A stretch of 64,000 nt of DNA from an uncultured Collinsella sp. (GCA_900549715.1 URPK01000001.1:186001-250000), one strand, 5' to 3'. Shown: positions 33,592-41,605, counted from the first letter of the stretch. Numbers and translations: made by a program. The notes: generated from the sequence alone by a model not told the origin.

Positions 33592-35574
33592 ATGATCGAT
33601 AGCATGCAGCAGATGGCGCTCGACACGCTCGGCGCCTATTTTGGCTACACCTCGTTTCGCCCGGGACAGGACCGCATGGTCGATGCGATCCTTGCCGGTC
33701 GCGACGCGCTGGGTGTTATGCCCACGGGCGCCGGCAAGTCCATTTGCTACCAGGTGCCCGCGCTCATGCTGCCCGGCATCACCTTTGTGGTGAGTCCGCT
33801 GCTGTCGCTTATGGAGGATCAGACCCGCGCATTGCTCGCGGCGGGTGCGCGGCCCAGCTATCTCAACTCCAGCCTTACTCCGGCCCAGCAAAACACCGTG
33901 CTCAAGCGGGCGCGCGAGGGCCGCTACCAGCTTATGTACGTGGCGCCCGAGCGCCTGCTCGAGCCGCGCTTTTTAGCTTTTGCGCAGGAGGCCGCGGCGG
34001 ACGGCGGCATCGGCGTGCCGCTCGTGGCCATTGATGAAGCCCACTGCGTGAGCCAATGGGGCCAGGATTTTCGCCCCGCCTACCTGCAGATTCGCGAGTT
34101 TATCGATTCGCTGCCGCAGCGCCCCATCGTGGCTGCCTTTACCGCCACGGCGACCGAGCGCGTGCGTGCGGACATTCAGCAGATGCTCGGCCTGCAAAAC
34201 CCCGCGACGGTGGTGACGGGCTTCGATCGCAAGAACCTCTACTTTGGTTGCGAGGAGATGGGCGACAAGGCCAAGACTGCCTGGGTGCGCGACTACGTGA
34301 TCGCGCATTCGAGCGAGAGCGGCATCGTGTATTGCTCGACCCGCAAGACGGTCGATGCGCTGGCAGGCGAGCTTGCCGAAGCGCTGGGCCCCAGCGGCAT
34401 TCGCGTTGGCCGCTACCATGCCGGCATGGGTAACGACGCCCGCCGCCAAAGCCAGCGTGCCTTTATCGACGACGATATCCAGGTGATGGTTGCCACCAAC
34501 GCCTTTGGCATGGGCATCGACAAGCCCAACGTGCGCTACGTGATTCACAACAACGTGCCCGAGAGCATCGAAGCCTACTACCAGGAGGCGGGCCGCGCCG
34601 GCCGCGATGGCGACCCGGCCAGCTGCCATCTGCTGTGGAACGGTAACGATTTTCGCATGCGTCGCTTTTTGATCGACCGCGGCGATGCTGCCGATGAGGC
34701 GCTCGACGACGAGCAGCGCGCGTGGGCGCTCCAGAATCGATATCGCCTGCTCAGCCAGATGGAGGGCTACTGCAACACCACCGGCTGCCTGCGCGAATAC
34801 ATGCTGCGCTACTTTGGCGACGAGGCCGCGGCCGAGCATGCTGCCGCGGCTGGTGCGGGCAGCACCGCCACGGACGACGCCGAGGGCTGCGGCAACTGCA
34901 GCAACTGCCTCACGAAGTTCGAGGTCGAGGACGTCACCGATATGGCCCGCGCCGCCGTGCACTATGTGGCCACACGTCCCATGCGCTTTGGCAAATCGCT
35001 GGTCGCCGATGTGCTCCACGGCGGCAACACCGAGCGCATTCGCCAGATGCATCTGGACGAGGACCGCGGCTACGGTGAGCTGTCGAGCGAATCGGTCGGG
35101 CGCATCAAGGATATCATCGGCCAGCTGTGCGGCCGCGGTTATTTGGCCACCTCGCAGGGGCAGTACCCGGTCGTGGGGCTGGGCCCGCGTGCCGGCGAGG
35201 TCGAGAACGAGGCGTTCGCCTTTACCGTTAAGCGTCGCGCGTCCAAGCGCAAGGCCTCGGCCCGCGCCCGCCGTGCGGTGGATCTGCTGCGCGAGGAGGC
35301 CGAGCTGGATCAGCGCCCGCGCGTGGGCGATGATGCCGAGCTGTTCGAGCGCCTGCGCGCCCTGCGCAAGGAAATCTCGACCGAGCTGGAGATGGCGCCG
35401 TATATGGTCTTCTCCGACAAGGCCCTGCGCGGCCTGTGCCGCCTGCGTCCGCAGACGCGCGACGAGCTTATCCAGGTCAACGGCATCGGCGAGAAAAAGG
35501 CCGACGCCTTTGGCGAGCAGTTTATGGCGGCGATTGAAGAGTTTGAGTCCGAGCATGCGCGGGATGGAGCGTAA
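33592..35574 (+). CDS. recQ: ATP-dependent DNA helicase RecQ
   Basis: A 660-residue 3'-5' DNA helicase for recombination repair. The helicase core has motif 0 YTSFRPGQ, Walker A MPTGAGKS near residue 47, the DEAHC box near 147 and GRAGRDG near 340. The RQC zinc site has four cysteines (CNTTGC and CGNCSNC, about 395-440). A C-terminal HRDC domain covers about 580-655 (LFERLRALRKEIS, LIQVNGIGEKKADAFG). The ATG at 33592 follows TAGGAAACC; ATG 33604 is possible. It is immediately followed by a GntR gene two bases on. Confidence 0.96.
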   Translation: MIDSMQQMALDTLGAYFGYTSFRPGQDRMVDAILAGRDALGVMPTGAGKSICYQVPALMLPGITFVVSPLLSLMEDQTRALLAAGARPSYLNSSLTPAQQNTVLKRAREGRYQLMYVAPERLLEPRFLAFAQEAAADGGIGVPLVAIDEAHCVSQWGQDFRPAYLQIREFIDSLPQRPIVAAFTATATERVRADIQQMLGLQNPATVVTGFDRKNLYFGCEEMGDKAKTAWVRDYVIAHSSESGIVYCSTRKTVDALAGELAEALGPSGIRVGRYHAGMGNDARRQSQRAFIDDDIQVMVATNAFGMGIDKPNVRYVIHNNVPESIEAYYQEAGRAGRDGDPASCHLLWNGNDFRMRRFLIDRGDAADEALDDEQRAWALQNRYRLLSQMEGYCNTTGCLREYMLRYFGDEAAAEHAAAAGAGSTATDDAEGCGNCSNCLTKFEVEDVTDMARAAVHYVATRPMRFGKSLVADVLHGGNTERIRQMHLDEDRGYGELSSESVGRIKDIIGQLCGRGYLATSQGQYPVVGLGPRAGEVENEAFAFTVKRRASKRKASARARRAVDLLREEAELDQRPRVGDDAELFERLRALRKEISTELEMAPYMVFSDKALRGLCRLRPQTRDELIQVNGIGEKKADAFGEQFMAAIEEFESEHARDGA

Positions 35575-35576
35575 CG

Positions 35577-36332
35577 ATGGCAACCGACGATAAAACCGAC
35601 CGCGCTGGCGTATCCGCCGTACCACTGTACCAGCAGGTCATGGACGACCTGAAGGGCGAGATCGCGCGCGGCGTGTATGCGGCCGGCTCGCGCATTCCTT
35701 CCGAGATGGAGCTCGCGAAGTCTTACAGCGTGGGGCGCATCACCGTGCGCCGCGCCATCGAGGAGCTGTCGCGCGCGGGGTATCTCAACCGCCAGCAGGG
35801 GAGGGGCACCTTTGTGTGCGCCCCCAAGCTCAAGCGTAAGATTCGCCAGAAAGGCGACGTCCAGAGCTTTACCGAGGGCTGCGCCGCCAACGACATGGTT
35901 GCCGGAGCGCGCCTGGTGTCGCGCACGGTGGTCGCGGCGACGCGCGAGGACGCGGCGTTCTTTGGCGTGGAGCCCGGCTGCGAGCTCATCGTAGTCGAGC
36001 GCGTGCGCACGGCAGATGGCGTGCCCGTCATGCTCGAGAACAACTCTTTTGTGCTGGCCGACCATCCCTACCTGCAGACGCTTGCCGACGAGGACCTTGC
36101 CGATAACTCGATCTTTGCACTCGTTGCCGAGCATTCGGGCCGCGCGCCGCTCAAGTCCGACCCCTGCACCGTGGAGATTGCGCTTGCCGATGCTCAGGCG
36201 GCCCCGCTGCTGGAGGTGCCGGTCGGCGAGCCGCTCTTCTATATGGAGGCGTACTTTACCGATGCAGACGGGCGGCCCCTGCTGCTCGGGCGCCAAAAGA
36301 TCGTGGGCTCGCGCTACGTGTTCGACATCTAA
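35577..36332 (+). CDS. GntR/HutC-family regulator with UTRA domain
   Basis: A 251-residue repressor. The winged helix lies at about 15-85 (IPSEMELAKSYSVGRITVRRA, NRQQGRGTFVC) and the UTRA domain at about 105-250. Its start is two bases after the recQ stop and its ribosome site (GGAG) lies inside recQ, so it is translated by coupling. The SIS gene follows at 36477. Two identical 17-base sites lie between them at its promoter, so this protein most likely represses that gene. Confidence 0.92.
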   Translation: MATDDKTDRAGVSAVPLYQQVMDDLKGEIARGVYAAGSRIPSEMELAKSYSVGRITVRRAIEELSRAGYLNRQQGRGTFVCAPKLKRKIRQKGDVQSFTEGCAANDMVAGARLVSRTVVAATREDAAFFGVEPGCELIVVERVRTADGVPVMLENNSFVLADHPYLQTLADEDLADNSIFALVAEHSGRAPLKSDPCTVEIALADAQAAPLLEVPVGEPLFYMEAYFTDADGRPLLLGRQKIVGSRYVFDI

Positions 36333-36341
36333 CGTCCATAG

Positions 36342-36420
36342 ATAGAACAACATAGAACAAATCTGCTGAAACGACTTCACCTGTGACAGCTCGCATGCTA
36401 TAAATAGAACAACATAGAAC
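36342..36420 (+). promoter_or_regulatory. Promoter and twin operators of the orphan SIS gene
   Basis: ATAGAACAACATAGAAC occurs identically at 36342-36358 and 36404-36420. Each holds two ATAGAAC half-sites ten bases apart. A promoter reads TTCACC (36376), 17 bases, TATAAA (36399). The second operator overlaps its -10, which fits repression. Confidence 0.75.
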
Positions 36421-36476
36421 GATCGCAGGTACGAGCTGTCGTCGTTCGAAACCGCCACACAAGGAGGGACATCACC

Positions 36477-37445
36477 ATGAACGCACACGATCTGGTTCAG
36501 GAAATTATCGAGCGCAAGGGCAAGATTGAGAACGTCTTTTGGATTGCCTGCGGCGGTTCGATGATCGACCTCATGCCGGCTAACGAACTGCTCAAGCGCG
36601 AGGCGACCACGTTTACCTCGACGGTCTACACCGCGCGCGAGTTTTGCCTGATGGCCCCCAAGAGCCTGGGGCCGAAGTCGCTCGTCGTCGCCTGCAGCCA
36701 CAGTGGCAACACGCAGGAGGTCATCGACGGTTGCGAGATGGCGTTGACTGCCGGCGCCGAGGTCGTGACCATGACCGACTATGCGGGCTCCAAGATCGAC
36801 AGCGGCAAGTGGACAACCTGGGTCTATCCGTGGGGCAAGGGCGAGTCGCAGGCCGAGGTCCCGCAGGGCATCGGTGTTCTGATGGCTGCCGAGCTGCTCG
36901 ACCAGCAGGAGGGCTACGAGGCGCTCGCCGACATGTACGCCGGCCTTAAGCAGATGGATGCGCTGCTGCCCGCCGCCCGCGAGAAGGTCAACGCCGAGCT
37001 GGGCGCCCGCTTTGCCGAGCTCTGCCAGCAGCACAAGTTCTTCTATATCCTGGGGTCCGGCCCCAACTTTAGCCAGACCTACGCCATGGCCATCTGCTCG
37101 CTCATGGAGATGCAGTGGCAGCACTGCTGCTACATCCACTCTGGCGAGTACTTCCACGGTCCCTTCGAGGCCACCGAGCCCGGCGTGTTCTACTTTGTGC
37201 AGCTTGGCGCGGGCGAGTGCCGCCCCATGGAGGAGCGCGCGCTCGCGTTTCTCAACACGCACACCGATACGATTATGGTGCTCGACGCCCTCGAGTACGG
37301 CGTGGGCGAGGTGCCCGCCAGCGTGCGTTCGTTCCTGGAGCCGATCTTCTTCTACAACATGAGCTGCGAGCTGCGCGCCGCCCGCGGCAAGGTGTTTGAC
37401 CACAGCCCCGAGGTTCGTCGCTACATGGGCATCGAGCAGTACTAG
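36477..37445 (+). CDS. Orphan SIS-domain deglycase-like protein
   Basis: A 322-residue double-SIS protein of the FrlB/GfrE/FraB type. Phosphosugar-binding elements are FWIACGGSMID (about 21-31) and CSHSGNTQE (about 73-81). The catalytic pair is E211 (MEMQW) and H227 (GEYFHGPFE), 16 apart. AAGGAGGGACATCACC precedes the ATG. Unlike the other SIS genes here, it has no PTS gene beside it, only its GntR regulator. It may process a phosphorylated compound imported by one of the other two PTS systems. A terminator follows. Confidence 0.85.
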   Translation: MNAHDLVQEIIERKGKIENVFWIACGGSMIDLMPANELLKREATTFTSTVYTAREFCLMAPKSLGPKSLVVACSHSGNTQEVIDGCEMALTAGAEVVTMTDYAGSKIDSGKWTTWVYPWGKGESQAEVPQGIGVLMAAELLDQQEGYEALADMYAGLKQMDALLPAAREKVNAELGARFAELCQQHKFFYILGSGPNFSQTYAMAICSLMEMQWQHCCYIHSGEYFHGPFEATEPGVFYFVQLGAGECRPMEERALAFLNTHTDTIMVLDALEYGVGEVPASVRSFLEPIFFYNMSCELRAARGKVFDHSPEVRRYMGIEQY

Positions 37446-37467
37446 GCACCGGGAATTATCTTTTTTG

Positions 37468-37498
37468 ACGGGGTCTGTGCTGCGCGCGGACCCCGTTT
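37468..37498 (+). terminator. Rho-independent terminator
   Basis: ACGGGGTC and GACCCCGT form the stem, followed by TT. The T run is short, but a TTTTTT precedes the stem. Confidence 0.65.
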
Positions 37499-37542
37499 TG
37501 CATTGTGGCGGCCGGATTCGTGTCTGCGCGAAAACGAAGTCG

Positions 37543-37708
37543 AATACTTTTCCGCGAAGTGAACGACCTGTTTTGGACCCCCGAAGCATCCACACTTTTT
37601 GACGCCAAAACTGCAGGAAAAACTCGGCGAAACCGCAGGAAACGGCGTCTGAAAAGTGTCGATGCTTCGGGGGCTCGTTTTTGCTCGTTCACTTCGCGGA
37701 AAAGTATT
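37543..37708. repeat. MITE-like element of the second family, copy 1
   Basis: The terminal inverted repeats are AATACTTTTCCGCGAAGTGA and its complement ending at 37708. The interior contains CCGAAGCATCCACACTTTTT and its near complement AAAAGTGTCGATGCTTCGG. A second copy lies at 61611-61794. It dominates the non-coding stretch between the SIS and dehydrogenase genes. Confidence 0.9.
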
Positions 37709-37743
37709 AGACCTAAATCTGCAGGCATGCTGTTGGGGTCAAT

Positions 37744-37786
37744 AAAAAGCGGGCCGCGCCGATGGGTTTCCGGCGCGGCCCGCTTT
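37744..37786 (-). terminator. Terminator of the dehydrogenase gene
   Basis: AAAGCGGGCCGCGCC and GGCGCGGCCCGCTTT are perfect complements. On the minus strand the stem is followed by a T run (AAAAA at 37744-37748 on the plus strand). Confidence 0.88.
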
Positions 37787-37828
37787 ACATGGCGTCCGTA
37801 TGAGCGAGGTGTCGCGTCAAGCGGCGGC

Positions 37829-38806
37829 CTACTTTGCGTCGTAGGCCTCGGCATCCCACCAGTCGAGCTGGGCGATGTTGTCGCGGATGTGCTGGCAGCT
37901 CTTGTGGAAGCCCTCGAGCTCGTGCTCGGAAAGGTCGAGCGTGTAGACCTCCTCGACGCCCTCGGCGCCGATCACGCACGGCAGGGAGGTGAAGATGCCC
38001 TCCTCGCCATACTGGCCGGTCATGAGCGTGGAGGCGGAAAGCACGGCGTGCTCGTTGTGCAGCACGGCGGCGCAGACGCGCGCGGCGGAGTTGGCGACGG
38101 CGTACTCGGTGCACTGCTTGCCCTGGTAGGTCACATAGCCGCCCTTGCGCGCGAGCTCCTCGATCTCCATGTGGTCGAAGGCGTACCTGTCGGGGTTTTC
38201 GGCCTGAAGCTCGTTAAGGCTCTTGCCGGCGATGGTCGCGGACTTAAAGGCGGCCAGCTGGCTAAAGCCGTGCTCGCCGATCATGTAGGCGTCGATGGAC
38301 TTGGGGCTCACGCCGACCTTCTTGGAGATCTCGGTGCGCAGGCGGGCGGAGTCCAGGCCGCAGCCCGAGCCGATGATCTTCTTGGGATCGTAGCCGGTCA
38401 GGTGCCACAGCTCGGTGCACACGACGTCGCAGGGGTTGGAGATGCTCACGAAGATGCCGTTAAAGCCGGCGTCGACGATGCGCTTGGCAAAGGTGCGGGC
38501 GGCGTCGGTGGTAAAGAACAGCTCGCCGTCACGGTTGCCGGCGGCCAGCGCGACCTTGCCGGCGGCGTTGACGATGACGTCGCAGCAGGCCAGCTCCTCG
38601 TAGTGGTCGTAGCAGTTGACGATTTTGGTATTGTACGGGACAAACGAAAGGGAGTCGCGCAGGTCCTGGACCTCGGACGTCACCTTGGCCTCGTTGATAT
38701 CGCACAGGTACAGCTCATCGGCAATGCCCTGCATGAGCAGGCTGTTGGCGACATGTGCTCCTACGTGGCCCTGGCCGACCACACCGATCTTACGCGTCTG
38801 GTACAT
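37829..38806 (-). CDS. L-lactate / L-2-hydroxyisocaproate dehydrogenase-family enzyme
   Basis: A 325-residue NAD-dependent 2-hydroxyacid dehydrogenase of the LDH/MDH fold. The nucleotide-binding start is IGVVGQGHVGAHVA. The SNPCDVV and GSGCGLDSARLR blocks carry the catalytic aspartate and substrate arginine. GEHGFSQ carries the catalytic histidine. The flexible substrate loop reads ALAAGNRDGE and differs from the classical lactate dehydrogenase loop, closer to the L-hydroxyisocaproate branch. It may reduce pyruvate or a branched 2-oxo acid to regenerate NAD in fermentation. It is transcribed alone. Confidence 0.83.
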   Translation of the reverse strand: MYQTRKIGVVGQGHVGAHVANSLLMQGIADELYLCDINEAKVTSEVQDLRDSLSFVPYNTKIVNCYDHYEELACCDVIVNAAGKVALAAGNRDGELFFTTDAARTFAKRIVDAGFNGIFVSISNPCDVVCTELWHLTGYDPKKIIGSGCGLDSARLRTEISKKVGVSPKSIDAYMIGEHGFSQLAAFKSATIAGKSLNELQAENPDRYAFDHMEIEELARKGGYVTYQGKQCTEYAVANSAARVCAAVLHNEHAVLSASTLMTGQYGEEGIFTSLPCVIGAEGVEEVYTLDLSEHELEGFHKSCQHIRDNIAQLDWWDAEAYDAK

Positions 38807-39019
38807 TATATGTATCCTTTCGGCCGAGTTTTTCGCGTCGAACCATTGTAGCGTCCTGCTACCACTTTGCTAGACTAAAGCGCCGTAGATTTTTTGGGAC
38901 ATACCTTAATCTCTATTTTTGGAGTGATTCGGGCCGCTGACGGCATCGCTGAGCGATGTGCTCGCGCGGATGGGGCCGCTCGTTGTACCATAGCTGCAAC
39001 TGACTCGTAAGGAGCATCC

Positions 39020-39946
39020 ATGCCCATTCGCATCCCCGACGCCCTCCCTGCCGCCGCGCAGCTCGAGAGCGAGAACATCTTTGTCATGACCGAGTACCGC
39101 GCGCTGCACCAGGACATCCGTCCGCTGCGCGTGCTCATCCTCAACCTCATGCCCACCAAGATCGCCACCGAGACGCAGATCATGCGCAAGCTCTCCAACA
39201 CGCCGCTGCAGGTGGAGGTGGACCTGCTGCGCACCAAAACGCACGAGGCCACGCACGTGAGCGCCGGCCACCTGGAGACGTTTTACCGCACGTTCGACGA
39301 CATCCGCGACATCCACTACGACGGCCTGATCATCACGGGCGCGCCGGTGGAGCAGATGCCGTTCGAGGAGGTCGACTACTGGCCCGAGCTCTGCCAGATC
39401 ATGGATTGGTCCACCACGCACGTGCACTCTACGTTGCATATTTGTTGGGGCGCACAGGCGGGCCTGTATCACCACTACGGTATTCAGAAGTACGACCTGC
39501 CGGCAAAGGCGAGCGGCGTGTTCGAGCATTATCTGGTGAAGCCGCAAAGCCCGCTGGTCCGCGGCTTCGATGACCGTTTCTATGCCGTGCATTCGCGCAA
39601 CACCGATGTGCGTCGCGAGGACGTGGAGGCCGAGCCGCAGCTCGAGGTCGTGGCCGTATCCGACGAGGTGGGCCTGTACATCGTCAAGTCGACCGACAGC
39701 CGTCGCTTCTTTGTATTTGGTCACCCCGAGTACGATACCGACACGCTGCGCCTGGAGTACGAGCGCGACGTGAAGCGCGGCCTCAACCCTCAGGTGCCGG
39801 CGCACTACTTTCCGGGTGACGACCCCACCGCCGAGCCGCGCAACGTCTGGCGCAGCCAGGCTCAGCTGTTCTACACCAACTGGCTCAACTACTACGTCTA
39901 CCAGACCACGCCCTACGACCTGGCCCGCGCCGGCGAGGAGCACTAG
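39020..39946 (+). CDS. metA: Homoserine O-acetyltransferase (MetA type)
   Basis: A 308-residue enzyme of the MetA family that activates homoserine for methionine synthesis. The catalytic triad is visible at the family positions: C142 in ICWGAQAG, H235 and E237 in GHPEYD. Residue 111, which decides acyl-CoA choice in this family, is Glu (TGAPVE), the acetyl-CoA type; the succinyl type of E. coli has Gly. I therefore call it an acetyltransferase. TAAGGAG precedes the ATG. No SAM riboswitch was recognised upstream. Other methionine genes are not in the window. Confidence 0.93.
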   Translation: MPIRIPDALPAAAQLESENIFVMTEYRALHQDIRPLRVLILNLMPTKIATETQIMRKLSNTPLQVEVDLLRTKTHEATHVSAGHLETFYRTFDDIRDIHYDGLIITGAPVEQMPFEEVDYWPELCQIMDWSTTHVHSTLHICWGAQAGLYHHYGIQKYDLPAKASGVFEHYLVKPQSPLVRGFDDRFYAVHSRNTDVRREDVEAEPQLEVVAVSDEVGLYIVKSTDSRRFFVFGHPEYDTDTLRLEYERDVKRGLNPQVPAHYFPGDDPTAEPRNVWRSQAQLFYTNWLNYYVYQTTPYDLARAGEEH

Positions 39947-39988
39947 ACTGCGGTGGTACTGCTGTAGCCGTGGCTGACGTGGCGGCGA

Positions 39989-40585
39989 TTAGGCGCTGAT
40001 GATGTGGGGTAGCGGCAGGTCGTGGGCGTCGGTGGGAACGTGGTCGACACGCTGTTCGTCAAAGGCGATGCCGATGATTTGACATGCGGGCGAGAGCATG
40101 GGCAGGTAGCGGTCGTAGCAGCCGCCGCCGTAGCCCAGGCGCTCGCCGGCGCGGTCGAAGGCTACGAGTGGCACGATGGCCATGTCGAGGGCCTCTGCAG
40201 ACACGATAGGGAAGTGGTCGCTGTCGATGTCCATGGCCGCGAAGGCCCGCGTGGGGTGGGCGATAAACGGGGCCGCGGACGCATCGCCGACGGCAACTGC
40301 CCGCATGCACATGCGCTGGCCACAAGCTGCGGCGTCTGTTGCCGAGAGCATGCACGGATAGGCCACGCGCCAGCCGCGTTTGGCGGCAGCTGCGGCAAAC
40401 GCGGCTGGGTCGACTTCGGAACCCATCGCGGCATAGACGGCAACGGTGTGCGGTGCCGCGGCACCCGAGCTGCCCAGCAACTCAACAAGCCGCGCGCAAA
40501 TGACAGCAGACTTCGCCGCCCGAACATCCAAATCAAGAGCATCGCGCCGAGCAATCATCGCCCGCCGCACTTCAGCCTTGCCCAT
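39989..40585 (-). CDS. 5-formyltetrahydrofolate cyclo-ligase
   Basis: A 198-residue enzyme that converts 5-formyl-THF to 5,10-methenyl-THF with ATP. The C-terminal ATP/substrate motif GYGGGCYDRYL is diagnostic. The N-terminus has KAEVRRAMIARRDAL. I start at the ATG ending at 40585, which has GAGGAGG upstream; a longer frame to 40612 would put that ribosome site inside the gene. It is convergent with metA. A GGGACAGG-type repeat lies just upstream. Confidence 0.9.
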   Translation of the reverse strand: MGKAEVRRAMIARRDALDLDVRAAKSAVICARLVELLGSSGAAAPHTVAVYAAMGSEVDPAAFAAAAAKRGWRVAYPCMLSATDAAACGQRMCMRAVAVGDASAAPFIAHPTRAFAAMDIDSDHFPIVSAEALDMAIVPLVAFDRAGERLGYGGGCYDRYLPMLSPACQIIGIAFDEQRVDHVPTDAHDLPLPHIISA

Positions 40586-40603
40586 CCCAACCTCCTCTAG
40601 CAA

Positions 40604-40647
40604 ACCTGCCAAAAAGGGACAGGTTTATTTTGGCAGGTTTTATCTGG
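40604..40647. repeat. GGGACAGG-type repeat, single arm
   Basis: ACCTGCCAAAAAGGGACAGG followed by TTTATTTTGGCAGG and TTTTATCTGG is the left-arm orientation of the repeat at 22236. Confidence 0.82.
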
Positions 40648-40657
40648 GCAAATGTCG

Positions 40658-40696
40658 AAACCACCACAAAGGTGCCTGTCCCCTTTGTGGTGGTTT
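40658..40696. repeat. Palindrome with CCACCACAAAGG arms
   Basis: AAACCACCACAAAGG (40658) and CCTTTGTGGTGGTTT (40682) form a 15-base stem around TGCCTGTCC. A related piece, GGCAGGCACCTTTGTGGTGG, occurs at 41416-41435. It may also serve as a terminator for hicB. Confidence 0.8.
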
Positions 40697-40713
40697 TGGC
40701 CCATGCGTTAACG

Positions 40714-41043
40714 CTATAGCGCCGCAGCGATCGCTTCAGTCACAAACTTATTGAGTGACTCGCCCTTCTTTGCCGCTGCCAGCGCCGCCTGTTTGTGGAG
40801 CTCAGAGCCCGTTCTTACGTTGAACGAGCCCTTAAAAGCCCGCTCGGGCTCTTTGCCCTTCTCGGCGCAAAACTCAAGGTAATCGTCGACGGCGTCGTGG
40901 AAGCATTGTTCCACTTCTTCAGCCGTGGAGCCTTCAAATACGATTGCGTCTCTAATGCCGGCGACCATACCTGTTAGTACACGCTGCTCGGCATCGAACT
41001 CGACTGGGGCGAAATAGCCCTTGTATGCCAAAACGTTACTCAT
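40714..41043 (-). CDS. hicB: HicB-family antitoxin
   Basis: A 109-residue HicB antitoxin. The N-terminal partial RNase-H-like fold has LAYKGYFAPVEFDAEQRVLTGMVAGI and FEGSTAEEVEQCFHDAVDDYL. The C-terminal ribbon-helix-helix-like part has FNVRTGSELHKQAALAA and SLNKFVTEAI. It neutralises HicA and represses the operon. Its start at 41043, with CGGAGG upstream, overlaps the end of hicA by eight bases, so the two are translationally coupled with the toxin first. Confidence 0.9.
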   Translation of the reverse strand: MSNVLAYKGYFAPVEFDAEQRVLTGMVAGIRDAIVFEGSTAEEVEQCFHDAVDDYLEFCAEKGKEPERAFKGSFNVRTGSELHKQAALAAAKKGESLNKFVTEAIAAAL

Positions 41044-41299
41044 GACTGCCTCCGACATCCTGCAGAAATCGAACGATGTTTCGAATTGTCCCCGCTGTCA
41101 ATTCGTCAGATGGATGAGGCGCGTGCATCACGAACATCCTGCCATCTGAGGGCCTGTAGAAGCGAACGCGCGATCCGGAAGTCTTGCCTTTGCTGTCCAT
41201 TTCAAAGCCATATGAGACCATGACTTTTAAAAAATCGGCATACCGATACGTCGAAGGGCAGCTAAACAGTTGGGCGATGAGTTTATCGGCTCGAGTCAT
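41036..41299 (-). CDS. hicA: HicA-family mRNA interferase toxin
   Basis: An 87-residue protein of the HicA family, small double-stranded-RNA-binding-fold toxins that cleave mRNA. The order is typical: a short helix (MTRADKLIAQLFSCPSTYRYADFLKVM), a glycine/serine turn (SKGKTSGSRVRFYRP), the catalytic-histidine strand FVMHAPHPSDEL and the final helix. It is somewhat longer than the usual 60-80 residues. It precedes and overlaps hicB. A promoter with a palindromic site lies just upstream. Confidence 0.87.
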   Translation of the reverse strand: MTRADKLIAQLFSCPSTYRYADFLKVMVSYGFEMDSKGKTSGSRVRFYRPSDGRMFVMHAPHPSDELTAGTIRNIVRFLQDVGGSHE

Positions 41300-41313
41300 C
41301 CCGCCTCACATTC

Positions 41314-41351
41314 TGCAACTATATTCTAGTTGCAATTTAAGTCCGATGCAA
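41314..41351 (-). promoter_or_regulatory. hicAB promoter with palindromic operator
   Basis: On the minus strand TTGCAT (41346-41351) and TAGAAT (41323-41328) are 17 bases apart. The inverted repeat TGCAACTA-N5-TAGTTGCA (41314-41334) covers the -10. This fits autorepression by HicB. Confidence 0.7.
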
Positions 41352-41467
41352 ACACTCATAATATAGAACATGTGTACGTATAGAACAAGTGTTCGAATCA
41401 CCACTGAGAAGGGGGGCAGGCACCTTTGTGGTGGTCTGTGCTGTGGAGTGGGCGTCTGCGGCAGTTC

Positions 41468-41605
41468 GTCTCGATCTGTAACAGTAACTCGGCAAAAATG
41501 GGCCTAGCTGTTACAGATCGAGACAAAGAGCCGGCGACATTCGAAAACGTCTCGATCTGTAACATCTGGAGCCGATATTGCCGTCTAGATGTTACAGATT
41601 GAGAC
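41468..41605. repeat. Two tandem hairpins with GTCTCGATCTGTAACA arms
   Basis: GTCTCGATCTGTAACA at 41468 pairs with TGTTACAGATCGAGAC at 41509. The same arm at 41549 pairs with TGTTACAGATTGAGAC at 41590 (one change). The two loops are unrelated in sequence. No coding frame was recognised here. The block lies between the hicAB promoter and the end of the convergently placed peptidase gene. Confidence 0.9.

Noticed and set aside
35310..37595. A 761-residue open frame on the minus strand across recQ, the GntR gene and the SIS gene
   Set aside because: It is antisense to three well-supported genes, follows their codon phase in GC-rich DNA and has no recognisable domain or ribosome site.
38807..39019. 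Considered as a SAM riboswitch before metA
   Set aside because: No SAM-I or SAM-II core and no terminator-type hairpin could be drawn.
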